Below are positions 33,994 to 45,304 of a stretch of 64,000 nucleotides of DNA, piece by piece. The notes beneath the pieces were generated by a model. That model was not told where the DNA came from. It searched no databases and was given only the letters and a program-made list of their open reading frames with translations. Each line of letters begins with the position of its first letter. Positions within the stretch are counted from its first letter, which is position 1. Source of the DNA: Gadus chalcogrammus (lineage: Eukaryota > Chordata > Actinopteri > Gadiformes > Gadidae); assembly GCF_026213295.1 (NCBI RefSeq), contig NC_079422.1:21430753-21494752 (forward strand), given 5' to 3'. A program made the translations under genes and the position numbers.

Positions 33994-36290
33994 ATGGCCT
34001 CCTCTAACACTTCCTGGTCTGAGGAGAACTTTACATGTTCCATCTGTCTGGATGTCTTCAGCAGCCCAGTTTCCACCCCATGTGGACACAACTTCTGCAG
34101 AATCTGTATTACAAAATTCTGGGATGAACAACTCCAGTACAAATGTCCTGTTTGCAACGAGCTTTTCCACACTAGACCTGATCTACGGGTCAATACCCTC
34201 TTATCAGAGCTGGCAGCTCAGTTTAGAACGACCGAACAAGTAGAAGAGCAGCCTTGTGTTGAACCAGCAGGAGTTGCCTGTGACGTCTGTACTGGGACCC
34301 AGCTGAAGGCCGTGAAGTCCTGCCTAGTGTGTCTCATCTCTTACTGCCAAACCCACCTGGAGCCACATCAGAGAGTCGCAGTCCTGAAGAAACATCGGCT
34401 GGTCGAGCCTATGGACCGTCTGGAAGAAAGGATTTGTACGAAACACAATCAACTTCTGGAGCTCTTCTGCCAGACTGAACAGGTGTCTGTCTGTCAGTTC
34501 TGCACAGAGACAGACCACAGGTCCCATACTGTTGTACCCCTAAAGGAGGAATATGAAGTGAAGACGGCCCAGCTGGGGAAGATGGAGGCTGAAGTTCCGC
34601 AGATGATCCGGGAGAGAAAACTAAAGATTAAGGAGATCAAAGACACAGGAGACATGAGCAAGGACGATGCAGACAGAGAGATAGCTGATGCTGGGCAGGT
34701 CTTCAATGCTCTGATATGCTGTGTTGAAAAGTGCCGGAATGATTTCAACCAAACGGTAAAAGAGAAACTGAAATCCACAGAAAAAGAATCTGAAGAATTC
34801 ACCAAAGAGCTGGAGCAGGACATAGAAGATCTGAACCAAAGAAGCTCAGAGCTGAAGCCACTCTCACACACTAAAGACCACCTCCACTTCCTCCAGGCCT
34901 TCAAATCCCTGAAGGATCCTCCACCAACCAGGGACTGGACGACGGTGGAGGTACGTCCTCCGTCATACGTAGGGACTTTGACGAGATCCCTGGATCAGCT
35001 GGAGGAGACACTGAACATGGAGATGAAGAAGCTGCGTGGTGCTGAACTGAAGGGTGTCCAGCAGTATGAAGTAGCTGCGAGTCTGGATCCTGATACAGCT
35101 CATCCCGCACTCATCCGGTCTGAGGATGGGAAACAAGTGAATCATGGAGATGTGGTGAAGAAACTCCCAGCCATTCCTAAGAGCGTTATCCATGTTCAGC
35201 CTGACCTGAAAACAGGTGTAAAGAAATGTAAGTGTAAATCGAATATTTATTATTGTTGACAAATATAAACAATGATTATAAGTAGTATTTTATTGTTACA
35301 CACAATTGAATAATAATCATGGTACTATCATAATTAATTGTAGTTAGTGTTAAGGATTGTTACATATATTATGTGTGTATTCTATTTTAACTATTTTGTT
35401 TGAATCATTATTGTTATTATGCCTTTAATGTTATGCTATAACGTTTGCAAATAATGTTTGGTATTTATTATTAAGAATGTGTCTGTATTCCTTTATTATG
35501 ATTATAAAAGTTTATATTATTCATTACTATCATTATTATATTAGACGTAATCATTTAACTAAGCAGGTTATTTATTTTTTACATAAAAAATAAATACAAT
35601 TCTAATGGATATAAAAAAATATAACTTAGTGGAATGCTGTTGATAATAATACTAATATACATTGTTTCAAAATTATGTAAATGACTACCTCATCAGGGCA
35701 TTTCTGTCTGGTTAAACGGCCTAATGTCTTTTTTCCCTTTAGATTCCTGTGAACTCACACTGGACCCGAACACAGCCCACAAACATCTCTCTCTGTCTGA
35801 GGACGACAGAGAGGTGACGCAGGAAGGATGCAATCAGGGGTATCCTGGTCACCCAGAAAGATTTAACTACTACAGACAGGTGTTGTGTAGAGAGGGTCTG
35901 ACTGGTCGCTGTTACTGGGAGGTAGAGTGGGAAGGAAGGGTGGATATAGGAGTGACATACAGAGGAATCCAAAGGAAAGGAAGAGGGGAAGACGCAGAGA
36001 TTGGACAGTACGAAGATTCTTGGAGTCTTCAATGTGATGGTGAAGATGACGACTCCACCTGGTACAACTCTAGTGAAGAAGAATGGTCTCCCCTCCCGTG
36101 TAACAGAATAGGAGTGTATCTGCACCAATCTGCTGGCGTTCTGTCCTTCTACAGTGTGTCCCAAGATTACGGAGAGTCCTCAGGAAAACGGACACACATC
36201 TACACCTTCCATTCCACATTCACTCAGAAGCTCTACCCTGGGTTTCTGTTACATGGTACTGATTCCAGAGTGTCTCTGTGTCAGTTGTAG
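33994..36290 (+). CDS. TRIM copy 1: RING, B-boxes, coiled coil, PRY fragment, PRY-SPRY E3 ligase
   Basis: Likely cytoplasmic E3 ubiquitin ligase of innate immunity. Coding exons 33994-35227 and 35743-36290 give 593 residues. The RING is C3HC4 (C15, C18, C30, H32, C35, C38, C51, C54). B-box 1 uses C96, C99, C110, C113, C118 and H121. B-box 2 uses C148, H151, C159, C167, C170, H175 and H178. A coiled coil spans about 183-300. Residues 359-401 (SLDPDTAHPALIRSEDGKQV) resemble the start of a PRY domain of bloodthirsty/TRIM39-type proteins. The second exon then starts a new PRY (CELTLDPNTAHKHLSLSEDD) and SPRY (GRCYWEVEW, IGVYLHQSAGVLSFYSVS) of finTRIM/NLR-B30.2 type. The start codon is supported by the acceptor two bases upstream. 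Two tandem paralogues follow. No exact orthologue name is assigned. Confidence 0.92.
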
Positions 36291-37619
36291 TCTCCCTCTC
36301 TCCCGCCCTCCCTCATTGATTGCATGGCAGGGGTGATCTCTACAGAGTGGTGAGGTGTGGAGTGTTGATAATCTACAGTCATGTAAAGTAGTTTTTTTAC
36401 TGCGGGTCTAGGGAGGGTGTTGTGGTCTTTGTAGCTGGGCAACATTTCTAATAGGTCACAATGACAGAGTTGACCAAAGTCTCACCGAAGCACCGTGTTA
36501 AGGTTTTGCAGATGTTTCAGTGTTCGCTTGAAGCGTGTGTGATGTATGTTGCTGAGGCCGTGGGCCATGGTTGAGTACATTCTGTCCAAAACATGGAAGG
36601 AGTGAAAATCGTAGACTATTTTGGAAATAAGTAAAAAGTTATTTTTGTTTTCATTTTTGTTTCTATGAAATCCCCCCCCCCGCCTTATTAAATGTGCTGT
36701 CATTTGCAGATGGCTTTGCATAGGCCTAACATACTGAACAGCACAGAGTTGTCTCTTTGACAGTATGTGAGCCAGTTTCTGTTAATACCATCTTTCGTCT
36801 CATATATGCCAACACCTGTTCTGTGGGGTTGTTGAGGGTGGAAGTTAAAAACTGGCAAAAACTTTGGAGGCTGGGTGTGCAAAATAAGTAAATCCCTCAC
36901 CCTCATCTGGGTGTATAGCTAGCTCAGCTTCCCCTTTGCTGGACCCTGACTCTGCCTGGGTTGACTACAGAGCTACATCTGCAATAGTGGATATTCTTTT
37001 AATTTATGTTTTTTATTATTTCGAACAAAATCTTGGGTTTTTATTTCTATTCATAAAAAAATTGCCCATCCAACCCTGCACACTTGCCCTTGTACCTTTC
37101 ACTTTTTCTTTGCTGGTTTGTGCTCCATACTCATCCTTCTCCCCCTCCTCCTCATCCCCACCATGCCTGGAGTCACTCTTCGTCTCAGCATCACCTCAAC
37201 TACTGTCTCTGGACTATAATAAAAATATAAGATAGATTCTTAAAAAACTTAAATAAAACTTTAATACTTTGCATAGGCCTACTGTATTTAAACAGTACCT
37301 GCACACTTAAACTGCTTTTTTCCCCGATATAATCTGAATTTAATTACGTAGTTGTAAAGGACACAAAAATGCTGGTCTTAATATTTACATTTCTGTATGT
37401 ACTGTTTACTGTTTAATTACTGTATGCATTTTTTAGACTGTTTGTCTGATTCTTGTCTATTTGTTTCTTGTGTGTAACACCAAGGACCAAGCTGGAAATA
37501 AGAATTACACTTTTGCATTTTGCATGTTATGTCTTTGGGTTACTGTTTTAATGTCTTGATCCAGAAATAAAGCAAATCTAATCTATCATTATTATATTGC
37601 CAAAAATACCCGCTAGTGC
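36291..37619. other. TRIM copy 1 3' flank, conserved in the other copies
   Basis: Non-coding sequence shared with 52,227-53,005 and 56,938-58,600, so it is part of the duplicated unit. It may contain the 3' UTR. AATAAA occurs at about 37,565. Confidence 0.6.
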
Positions 37620-38112
37620 ACCTTTCATAGCTATGTGTTAAGGAGCGGGGCGAGGGGACACAAGCGCTGGACACTGAGGCAAAAGGGAACGGAAAAGGGT
37701 TTATTGGTACACGGGGTTGATGACAAGCATAGGGCGAAGCAAGCGGTAGTCAGGCAGGCGAGGGTTCGGCAACAGGGAGTCAGTCAGGCAGGCAAGGATT
37801 CGGCGACAGGATGGTAGTCAGGCAGGCGGGGTTTCAGCGTCAGGCAGGCAGTGACAGGCAAGGACTCGACGGTAGGCGGGTAGTTGGGGAGGCAGGAGTT
37901 CGGCGAAAGGTAGGGAGAGTGACGGACGGAGAACTAGGGAAGAGGGTTGGCAAGAGACCGGGAACACCGAACTGGGTCTAGAGAATGATGGTAGGACCGA
38001 TACGAACTGGGTAGTTGTAAACGACGAACTGACGCAGGCTGGATGGAGATCCACGGCTGAAGTAGGAAGTGGGGATTGATGATTGAAGACAAGTGTGACG
38101 GAAGAATGAGGT
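37620..38112. repeat. Dispersed repeat with internal GTCAGGCAGGC tandem motif
   Basis: Starts GGAGCGGGGCGAGGGGACAC. The interior repeats GGCAGGCGAGGGTTCGGC-like units. The first part recurs at 58,612-58,700, where it is cut off by unrelated DNA. Confidence 0.55.
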
Positions 38113-39330
38113 ACAGTGGCGTCAAGTGGCCACTAGATGGGGGTGTTGGACCGCGTAGCAGGACGCGGCGTGACACTGCTGCTTTGTCCCCTCATGCGTA
38201 ATTGGTCTCGCCGACAGGTGCATCAACCTTGGCTTTTCCACAGAAAAGTTCGGTTAATTTTGCGCATTTGGCTGCACCTTGCGCTTTTTTTTCAACCTTA
38301 ACTTCTGAGCGCCAACCATTTATTTTTCCTCTCCATCACCTTTTTTCCCTTTTTCACATTTTCGTATTTCTGTGTAACTTCAGAGGGAGATGAACGCTAA
38401 CCCTATATATGTATGTATATATATATATATATATAGGCCTACATTTTATTTATTTATTTCTGGCTGGCTTGACCTGAAATCGTCCGGTCGTTCGGGAAAT
38501 CTCCCGAACCTCCCGATGGCCAGTCCGCCCTTGGTCTTGTCGATCATCTCTGTCGATCATCTCTGTATCAATTTGATTATTTTCTCATTTGCCGGCTATT
38601 CACTATTTCCAGTCTTGTGTTTCTGACTAAATTGATTTTAAGGGCGATATGTACAATGTTTAAAACATGATTTTCATTTAGTGGAGCTGAAAACGGAAAC
38701 CTTCGTTTAAATTGACTGACAATTTAGGTAATTTAAAGTAATCCAAACTAAGATGGATCCAGACAGTTCGACAATGGCAGGCGGGAAAAATAATGAACCA
38801 TCAACTGGAATCAAAGAAACACAACAAAGTTGGGAATAAACCCCTTAAAACCCCTTCTATCCAACATGAGCAGCCCAACAATGTGTTTACAGGTTCCCTG
38901 CTAACCCTACCCCAAACACCCCAGAATTATGATCCAACAACGTGGTGACAAAAAAAAATTATGTGCGGGTGAAGGCTGTCAATCTTGAACGTTGGTATGC
39001 AACGAAGAGACCGAAGCTATACAGTCTACACATACATGGACACCTTCTCTCTGCATACTCAGACAGCATGCGTTGGCGTCAAGGTCAAAGAATACACCTG
39101 ACCAATCACATTCATGGCATGGACAGTGGAGGGTAGCAGGCCATTATTTTGCCTACTTACAAGAAGAAGAAAGACCTACAGCAGAGTGTACCAGCCGTAC
39201 CTACCTGATGCACTGTCTACCGGAGCTATAGACTAGGCCTACTGGTATGGTGCGTCTAAAGGACACCTGGGTTTAACCTCATTCTATCTGAGGTAGTGCT
39301 TCTTATTTACTATTTCGGTGTATATATCAC
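38113..39330. repeat. Duplicated block A, copy 1
   Basis: Closely matches 62,870-64,000 (for example AGTGGCGTCAAGTGGCCACT and ATGGATCCAGACAGTTCGAC). Positions 38,532-38,670 are a diverged relative of the satellite monomer. A (TA)n stretch lies at 38,404-38,437. No coding region is supported. Confidence 0.85.
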
Positions 39331-39573
39331 GGAGGACACTGCCATCAATGAACGTTTTTGCAGCTGGCTTTTTTTTTTTTAAAGCTGACTCACGGGCAGC
39401 ATATCATTCAAAATAGTGCAGAGTAGGCCTCTGCACAAGGGCGGAAGTGCAAACAACACACAATTGATTTTATTACTATTTCTTAATGTTCGGAGAGAAT
39501 GTGCTTCCTGATGCTCAACCTCAAGTGTTTTCCCTAACCACTTTTTCCCCACGTATACATTTATCATAGATGT

Positions 39574-40143
39574 CGATGGATGGCCTCACCGACCTCTTTA
39601 ACACCTCGCTGATTCAGGCTGTTGTCCCATCCTGTTTCAAGGTTGCCCCCATCATACCAGTGCCTAAGAAATCCTGACCTCCGCCCCGTAGCACTGACTT
39701 CCATCATTATGAAGTGCTTCGAGAGGCTGGTGAAGGACCACATCACCTCCAAGCTCCCACCATCACTCGAGCCATTCCAGTTTGCGTACCAAAACCGAAC
39801 CGCTCTACAGAGGAGGCCATCTCCTCTGCCTTCCACCTGAGTCTGGAGCACCTGGAGGATAAAAACACCCACGTGCGGACGCTGTGTCTGGACTTCAGCT
39901 CAGCCAGCGTTCAACACGATCATCCCCCAGAATCTGGTGTGCAAACTGGGTCACTTGGGCCTCGGACACCGGTTCCCCCAAGGGCTGTGTTCTCAGCCCC
40001 CTGCTGTCCACCCTGATGACCCACGACGGTCGTCCCAGATTCAGCTCCAACCACTTCTTGAAGTATGCGGACGACACAACTGTTGTGGGCCTCGTCCAGG
40101 GTGACAATGAACTGGCCTACAGGGACGAGGTGAAACATCTGCA
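39574..40143 (+). pseudogene. Non-LTR reverse-transcriptase fragment 1
   Basis: Pieces in shifted frames: [40 protein letters not shown], then KYADDTTVVGL with the YADD catalytic motif. The stretch normally lying between the LGHLGL-like and GSPQGC-like motifs is deleted, and there is at least one frameshift and stop. It belongs to the jockey/CR1/L2-like superfamily. It ends abruptly where satellite array 2 begins. Confidence 0.82.
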
Positions 40144-43100
40144 CATGGGATATGGAACGCGCGGACAGAAGGCTGGGCTCAGTTTCCATGAGAAACCGGC
40201 ACGTTGGTTGCTTTTAAATAACAACAGAGGAACACATGTTGGACATCATTTCGAACATGTAGGCTATTTCCAATCTTAAAATGTGGACAAATGACAATCA
40301 TTTAACTCTAATCCGAGCCGCACTGACTCTGTCCGTGGTGCTTAAAGTGTAGTGGGCTAATGGTCTCGTCAACCATCTCTGTCCATCATCTCAGTATCAA
40401 TTTGAATGCTTTATCATTTGCCAGTTTTTCCCTTTTTCCAGTCTTGTGTTTCTGACTAAATTGATTTCCAGGGCGATATGTAGGCTAGAAAGTTTAAAAC
40501 ATTAATTTCACAGTCTAACAGTGTGAAAAATAAGACGGCAGGGTACACCGTGACCAGTCTCCATGCGCCCCACGTGTTCCTTCAATCCGGCCCTTTATCA
40601 CGTGGGACGTGGAGACTGTCCACAACGTATCCCGCACAATATAATAAATAATGCCGAATTGTATTTATACTGGTACCACCCTAATGTTGAATAAAGTAAT
40701 GGTTCTGCAATAATGTTTCGGTTGGTGGAGGCGGGGGGGATTCGGAAAGATGAGTTTTAGTATGGTGACAACTTTCATCAAATGATTTGTATTACTATTC
40801 TTTCAAAATTGCTGAAGAATGTCCAATATTTTTCAAAAAACGTTGGTTGCTTCATAATAACAACAGAGGAACAATTGTTGAACATCATTTCGTGCATGTA
40901 GGCTATTTCCAATCTTAAAAAGTGGACAATATCTTCAAATGACAATCATTTAACTCTAATCCGAGCCGCGCTGACTCTGTCCGTGGTGCTTAAAGATAGG
41001 CTAATGGTCTCGTCAATCATCTCTGTCCATCATCTCAGTATCAATTTGAATGCTTTATCATTTGTCTTGTGTATCTGACTAAACTGATTTTAAGGGCGAT
41101 ATGTCGGCTACAAAGTTTAAAACATTAATTTCCCAGACTAACAGTGTGAAAAATAAGACGGCAGGGTACACCGTGACCAGTCGCCATGCGCCCCACGTGT
41201 TCCTTCAATCCGGCCCTTTAACACGTGGGACGTGGAGACTGTCCACAACGTACCCTGCACAATATAATAATTAATACCGAATGGTATTTATACTGGTACC
41301 ACCCTAATGTTGAATAAAGTAATGGTGCCGCAATATTTTTTGGGGGGGTGGGGGGCGGGGGGGATTCGGAAAGATGAGTTTTAGTAAAGTGACAACTTTT
41401 ATCAAATGGATTGTATTACTATTCTTTCAAAATTGCTGAGGAATGTCCAATATTTTTCCAAAGCCAGACCATCAGAGCTGCCTCATGGGATATGGAACGC
41501 GCGGACAGAAGGCTGGGCTCAGTTTCCATGAGAAACCGGCACGTTGGTTGCTTTTAAATAACAACAGAGGAACACATGTTGGACATCATTTCGTACATGT
41601 AGGCTATTTCCAATCTTAAAATGTGGACAAATGACAATCATTTAACTCTAATCCGAGCCGCGCTGACTCAGTCCGTGGTGCTTAAAGTGTAGTGGGCTAA
41701 TGGTCTCGTCAACCATCTCTGTCCATCATCTCAGTATCAATTTGAATGCTTTATCATTTGCCAGTTTTTCCCTTTTTCCAGTCTTGTGTTTCTGACTAAA
41801 TTGATTTCCAGGGCGATATGTAGGCTAGAAAGTTTAAAACATTAATTTCACAGTCTAACAATGTGAAAAATAAGACGGCAGGGTACACCGTGACCAGTCT
41901 CCATGCGCCCCACGTGTTCCTTCAATCCGGCCCTTTAACACGTGGGACGTGGAGACTGTCCACAACGTACCCTGCACAATATAATAAATAATACCGAATT
42001 GTATTTATGCTGGTACCACCCTAATGTTGAATAAAGTAATGGTTCTTCAATAATGTTTCGGTTGGTGGAGGCGGGGGGGATTCGGAAAGATGAGTTTTAG
42101 TAAAGTGACAACTTTTATTAAATGGATTGTATTACTATTCTTTCAAAATTGCTGAGGAATGTCCAATATTTTTCAAAAGCCAGATCATCAGAGCTGCCTC
42201 ATGGGATATGGAACGCGCGGACAGAAGGCTGGGCTCAGTTTCCATGAGAAACCGGCACGTTGGTTGCTTTTAAATAACAACAGAGGAACACATGTTGGAC
42301 ATCATTTCGTATATGTAGGCTATTTCCAATCTTAAAAAGCGGACAATATCTTCAAATGACAATCATTTAACTCTAATCCGAGCCGCGCTGACTCTGTCCG
42401 TGGTGCTTAAAGTGTAGTAGGCTAATGGTCTCGTCAATCACCTCTGTCCATTTCCTCAGTATCAATTCGAATGCTTTATCATTTGCCGGTTTTTCCCTTT
42501 TTGCAGTCTTGTGTTTCTGACTAAATTGATTTTCAGGGCGATATGCAGGCTACAAAGTTTAAAACATTCATTTCCCAGTCTAACAATGTGAAAAAAAAAA
42601 GACAGCAGGGTACACCGTGACCAGTCTCCATGCGGCCCACGTGTTCCTTCAATCCGGCCCTCTAACACGTGGGACGTGGAGACTGTCCATAACGTACCCA
42701 GCACAATATAATAAATAATACCGAATTGTATTTATACTGGTATCACCCTAATGTTGAATAAAGTAATGGTGCCGCAATATTTTTTGGGGGGGTTGGGGGC
42801 GGTGGGGATTCGGAAAGATGAGTTTCAGTGTAGTGACAACTTTTATTCAATGATTTGTATAACTACTCTTTCAAAATTGCTGAGGAATGTCCGATATTTT
42901 TCAAAAGCCAGATCATCAGAGCTGCCTCATGGGATATGGAACGCGCGGACTGAAGGCTGGGCTCAGTTTCCATGAGAAACCGGCACGTTGGTTGCTTTTA
43001 AACAGAGGAACACATGTTGGACATCATTTCGTAGGCTATATGTAGGCTATTTCCAATCTCAAAAAGCGGACAATATCTTCAAATGACAATCATTTAACTC

Positions 43101-45295
43101 TAATCCGAGCCGCGCTGACTCTGTCCGTGGTGCTTAAAGTGTAGTAGGCTAATGGTCTCGTCAATCATCTCTGTCCATCTCCTCAGTATCAATTTGAATG
43201 CTTTATCATTTGCCGGTTTTTCCCTTTTTCCAGTCTTGTGTTTCTGACTAAATTGATTTTCAGGGCGATATGCAGGCTAAAAAGTTTAAAACATTCATTT
43301 CCCAGTCTAACAATGTGAAAAAAAAAAAAGACAGCAGGGTACACCGTGACCAGTCTCCATGCGGCCCACGTGTTCCTTCAATCCGGCCCTTTAACACGTG
43401 GGACGTGGAGACTGTCCATAACGTACCCTGCACAATATAATAAATAATACCGAATTGTATTTATACTGGTATCACCCTAATGTTGAATGAAGTAATGGTG
43501 CCGCAATATTTTTTGGGGGGGTTGGGGGCGGTGGGGATTCGGAAAGATGAGTTTCAGTGTAGTGACAACTTTTATTCAATGATTTGTATAACTACTCTTT
43601 CAAAATTGCTGAGGAATGTCCGATATTTTTCAAAAGCCAGATCATCAGAGCTGCCTCATGGGATATGGAACGCGCGGACTGAAGGCTGGGCTCAGTTTCC
43701 ATGAGAAACCGGCACGTTGGTTGCTTTTAAACAGAGGAACACATGTTGGACATCATTTCGTAGGCTATATGTAGGCTATTTCCAATCTTAAAAAGCGGAC
43801 AATATCTTCAAATGACAATCATTTAACTCTAATCCGAGCCGCGCTGACTCTGTCCGTGGTGCTTAAAGTGTAGTGGGCTAATGGTCTCGTCAACCATCTC
43901 TGTCCATCTCCTCAGTATATATTTGAATGCTTTATCATTTGCCGGTTTTTCCCTTTTTCCAGTCTTATGTTTCTTACTAAATAGATTTCCAGGGCGATAT
44001 GTAGGCTACAAAGTTTAAAACATTCATTTCCCAGTCTAACAATGTGAAAAAAAAAACGGCAGGGGACACTGTGACCAGTCTCCATGCGCCCCACGTGTTC
44101 CTTCAATCCGGCCCTTTAACACGTGGGACGTGGAGACTGTCCACAACGTACCCTGCACAATATAGTGAATAATACCGAATTGTATTTATACTGGTACCAC
44201 CCTAATGTTGAATAAAGTAATGGTGCCGCAATATTTTTTTGGGGGGTGGGGGGCGGGGGGGATTCGGAAAGATGAGTTTCAGTGTAGTGACAACTTTTAT
44301 TCAATGATTTGTATTACTATTCTTTCAAAATTGCTGAGGAATGTCCAATATTTTTCAAAAGCCAGATCATCAGAGCTGCCTCATGGGATATGGAACGCGC
44401 GGACAGAAGGCTGGGCTCAGTTTCCATGAGAAACCGGCACGTTGGTTGCTTTTAAATAACAACAGAGGAACACATGTTGGACATCAATTCGTAGCCTATA
44501 TGTCGGCTATTTCCAATCTTAAAAAGCGGACAATATCTTCAAATGACAATCATTTAACTCTAATCCGAGCCGCGCTGACTCTGTCCGTGGTGCTTAAAGT
44601 GTAGTCGGCTAATGGTCTCGTCAATCACCTCTGTCCATTTCCTCAGTATCGATTTGAATGCTTTATCATTTGCGGGTTTTTCCCTTTTTCCAGTCTTGTG
44701 TTTCTGACTAAATTGATTTTCAGGGCGATATGCAGGCTACAAAGTTTAAAACATTCATTTCCCAGTCTAACAATGTGAGAAAAAAAAGACGGCAGGGTAC
44801 ACCGTGACCAGTCTCCTTGCGCCCCACGTGTTCCTTCAATCCGGCCCTTTATCACGTGGGACGTGGAGACTGTCCACAACGTACCCTGCACAATATAATA
44901 AATAATACCGAATTGTATTTATACTGGTATCACCCTAATGTTGAATAAAGTAATGGTGCCGCAATATTTTTTGGGGGGGTTGGGGGCGGGGGGGATTCGG
45001 AAAGATGAGTTTCAGTGTAGTGACAACTTTTATTCAATGATTTGTATAACTACTCTTTCAAAATTGCTGAGGAATGTCCGATATTTTTCAAAAGCCAGAT
45101 CATCAAAGCTGCCTCATGGGATATGGAACGCGCGGACGGAAGGCTGGGCTCAGTTTCCATGACAAACCGGAACTTTGGTTGCTTTTGAATAACATGAGAG
45201 GAACACATGATGGACATCATATGTAGGCTACTACTTGCTGTAGTTTGGTCTGGCTTTGCGAGACTATATGTAGGCTATTTCCAAAAAGTGGACAA
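40144..45295. repeat. Tandem satellite array 2 (same 727-bp family)
   Basis: Seven hairpin copies (about 40597, 41220, 41937, 42665, 43394, 44119 and 44853) in the same orientation as array 1. The array starts inside the monomer, directly joined to LINE fragment 1. One early monomer is shortened and has lost the G-run region partly. Several monomers share a sub-variant with GGGGGTTGGGGGCGGTGGGG in place of the usual G-run. Confidence 0.95.
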
Positions 45296-45304
45296 TATCT
45301 TCAA

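Noticed and set aside
34494..34904. Minus-strand frame of 136 codons within TRIM copy 1 (and equivalents in copies 2 and 3)
   Set aside because: It is the reverse of the coiled-coil coding sequence. Similarity among copies reflects the + strand gene.
23131..45162. Recurring 60-90-codon open frames on both strands of the satellite monomers
   Set aside because: They repeat because monomers are nearly identical. They have no start context, domain or codon bias, and sub-variants break them freely.
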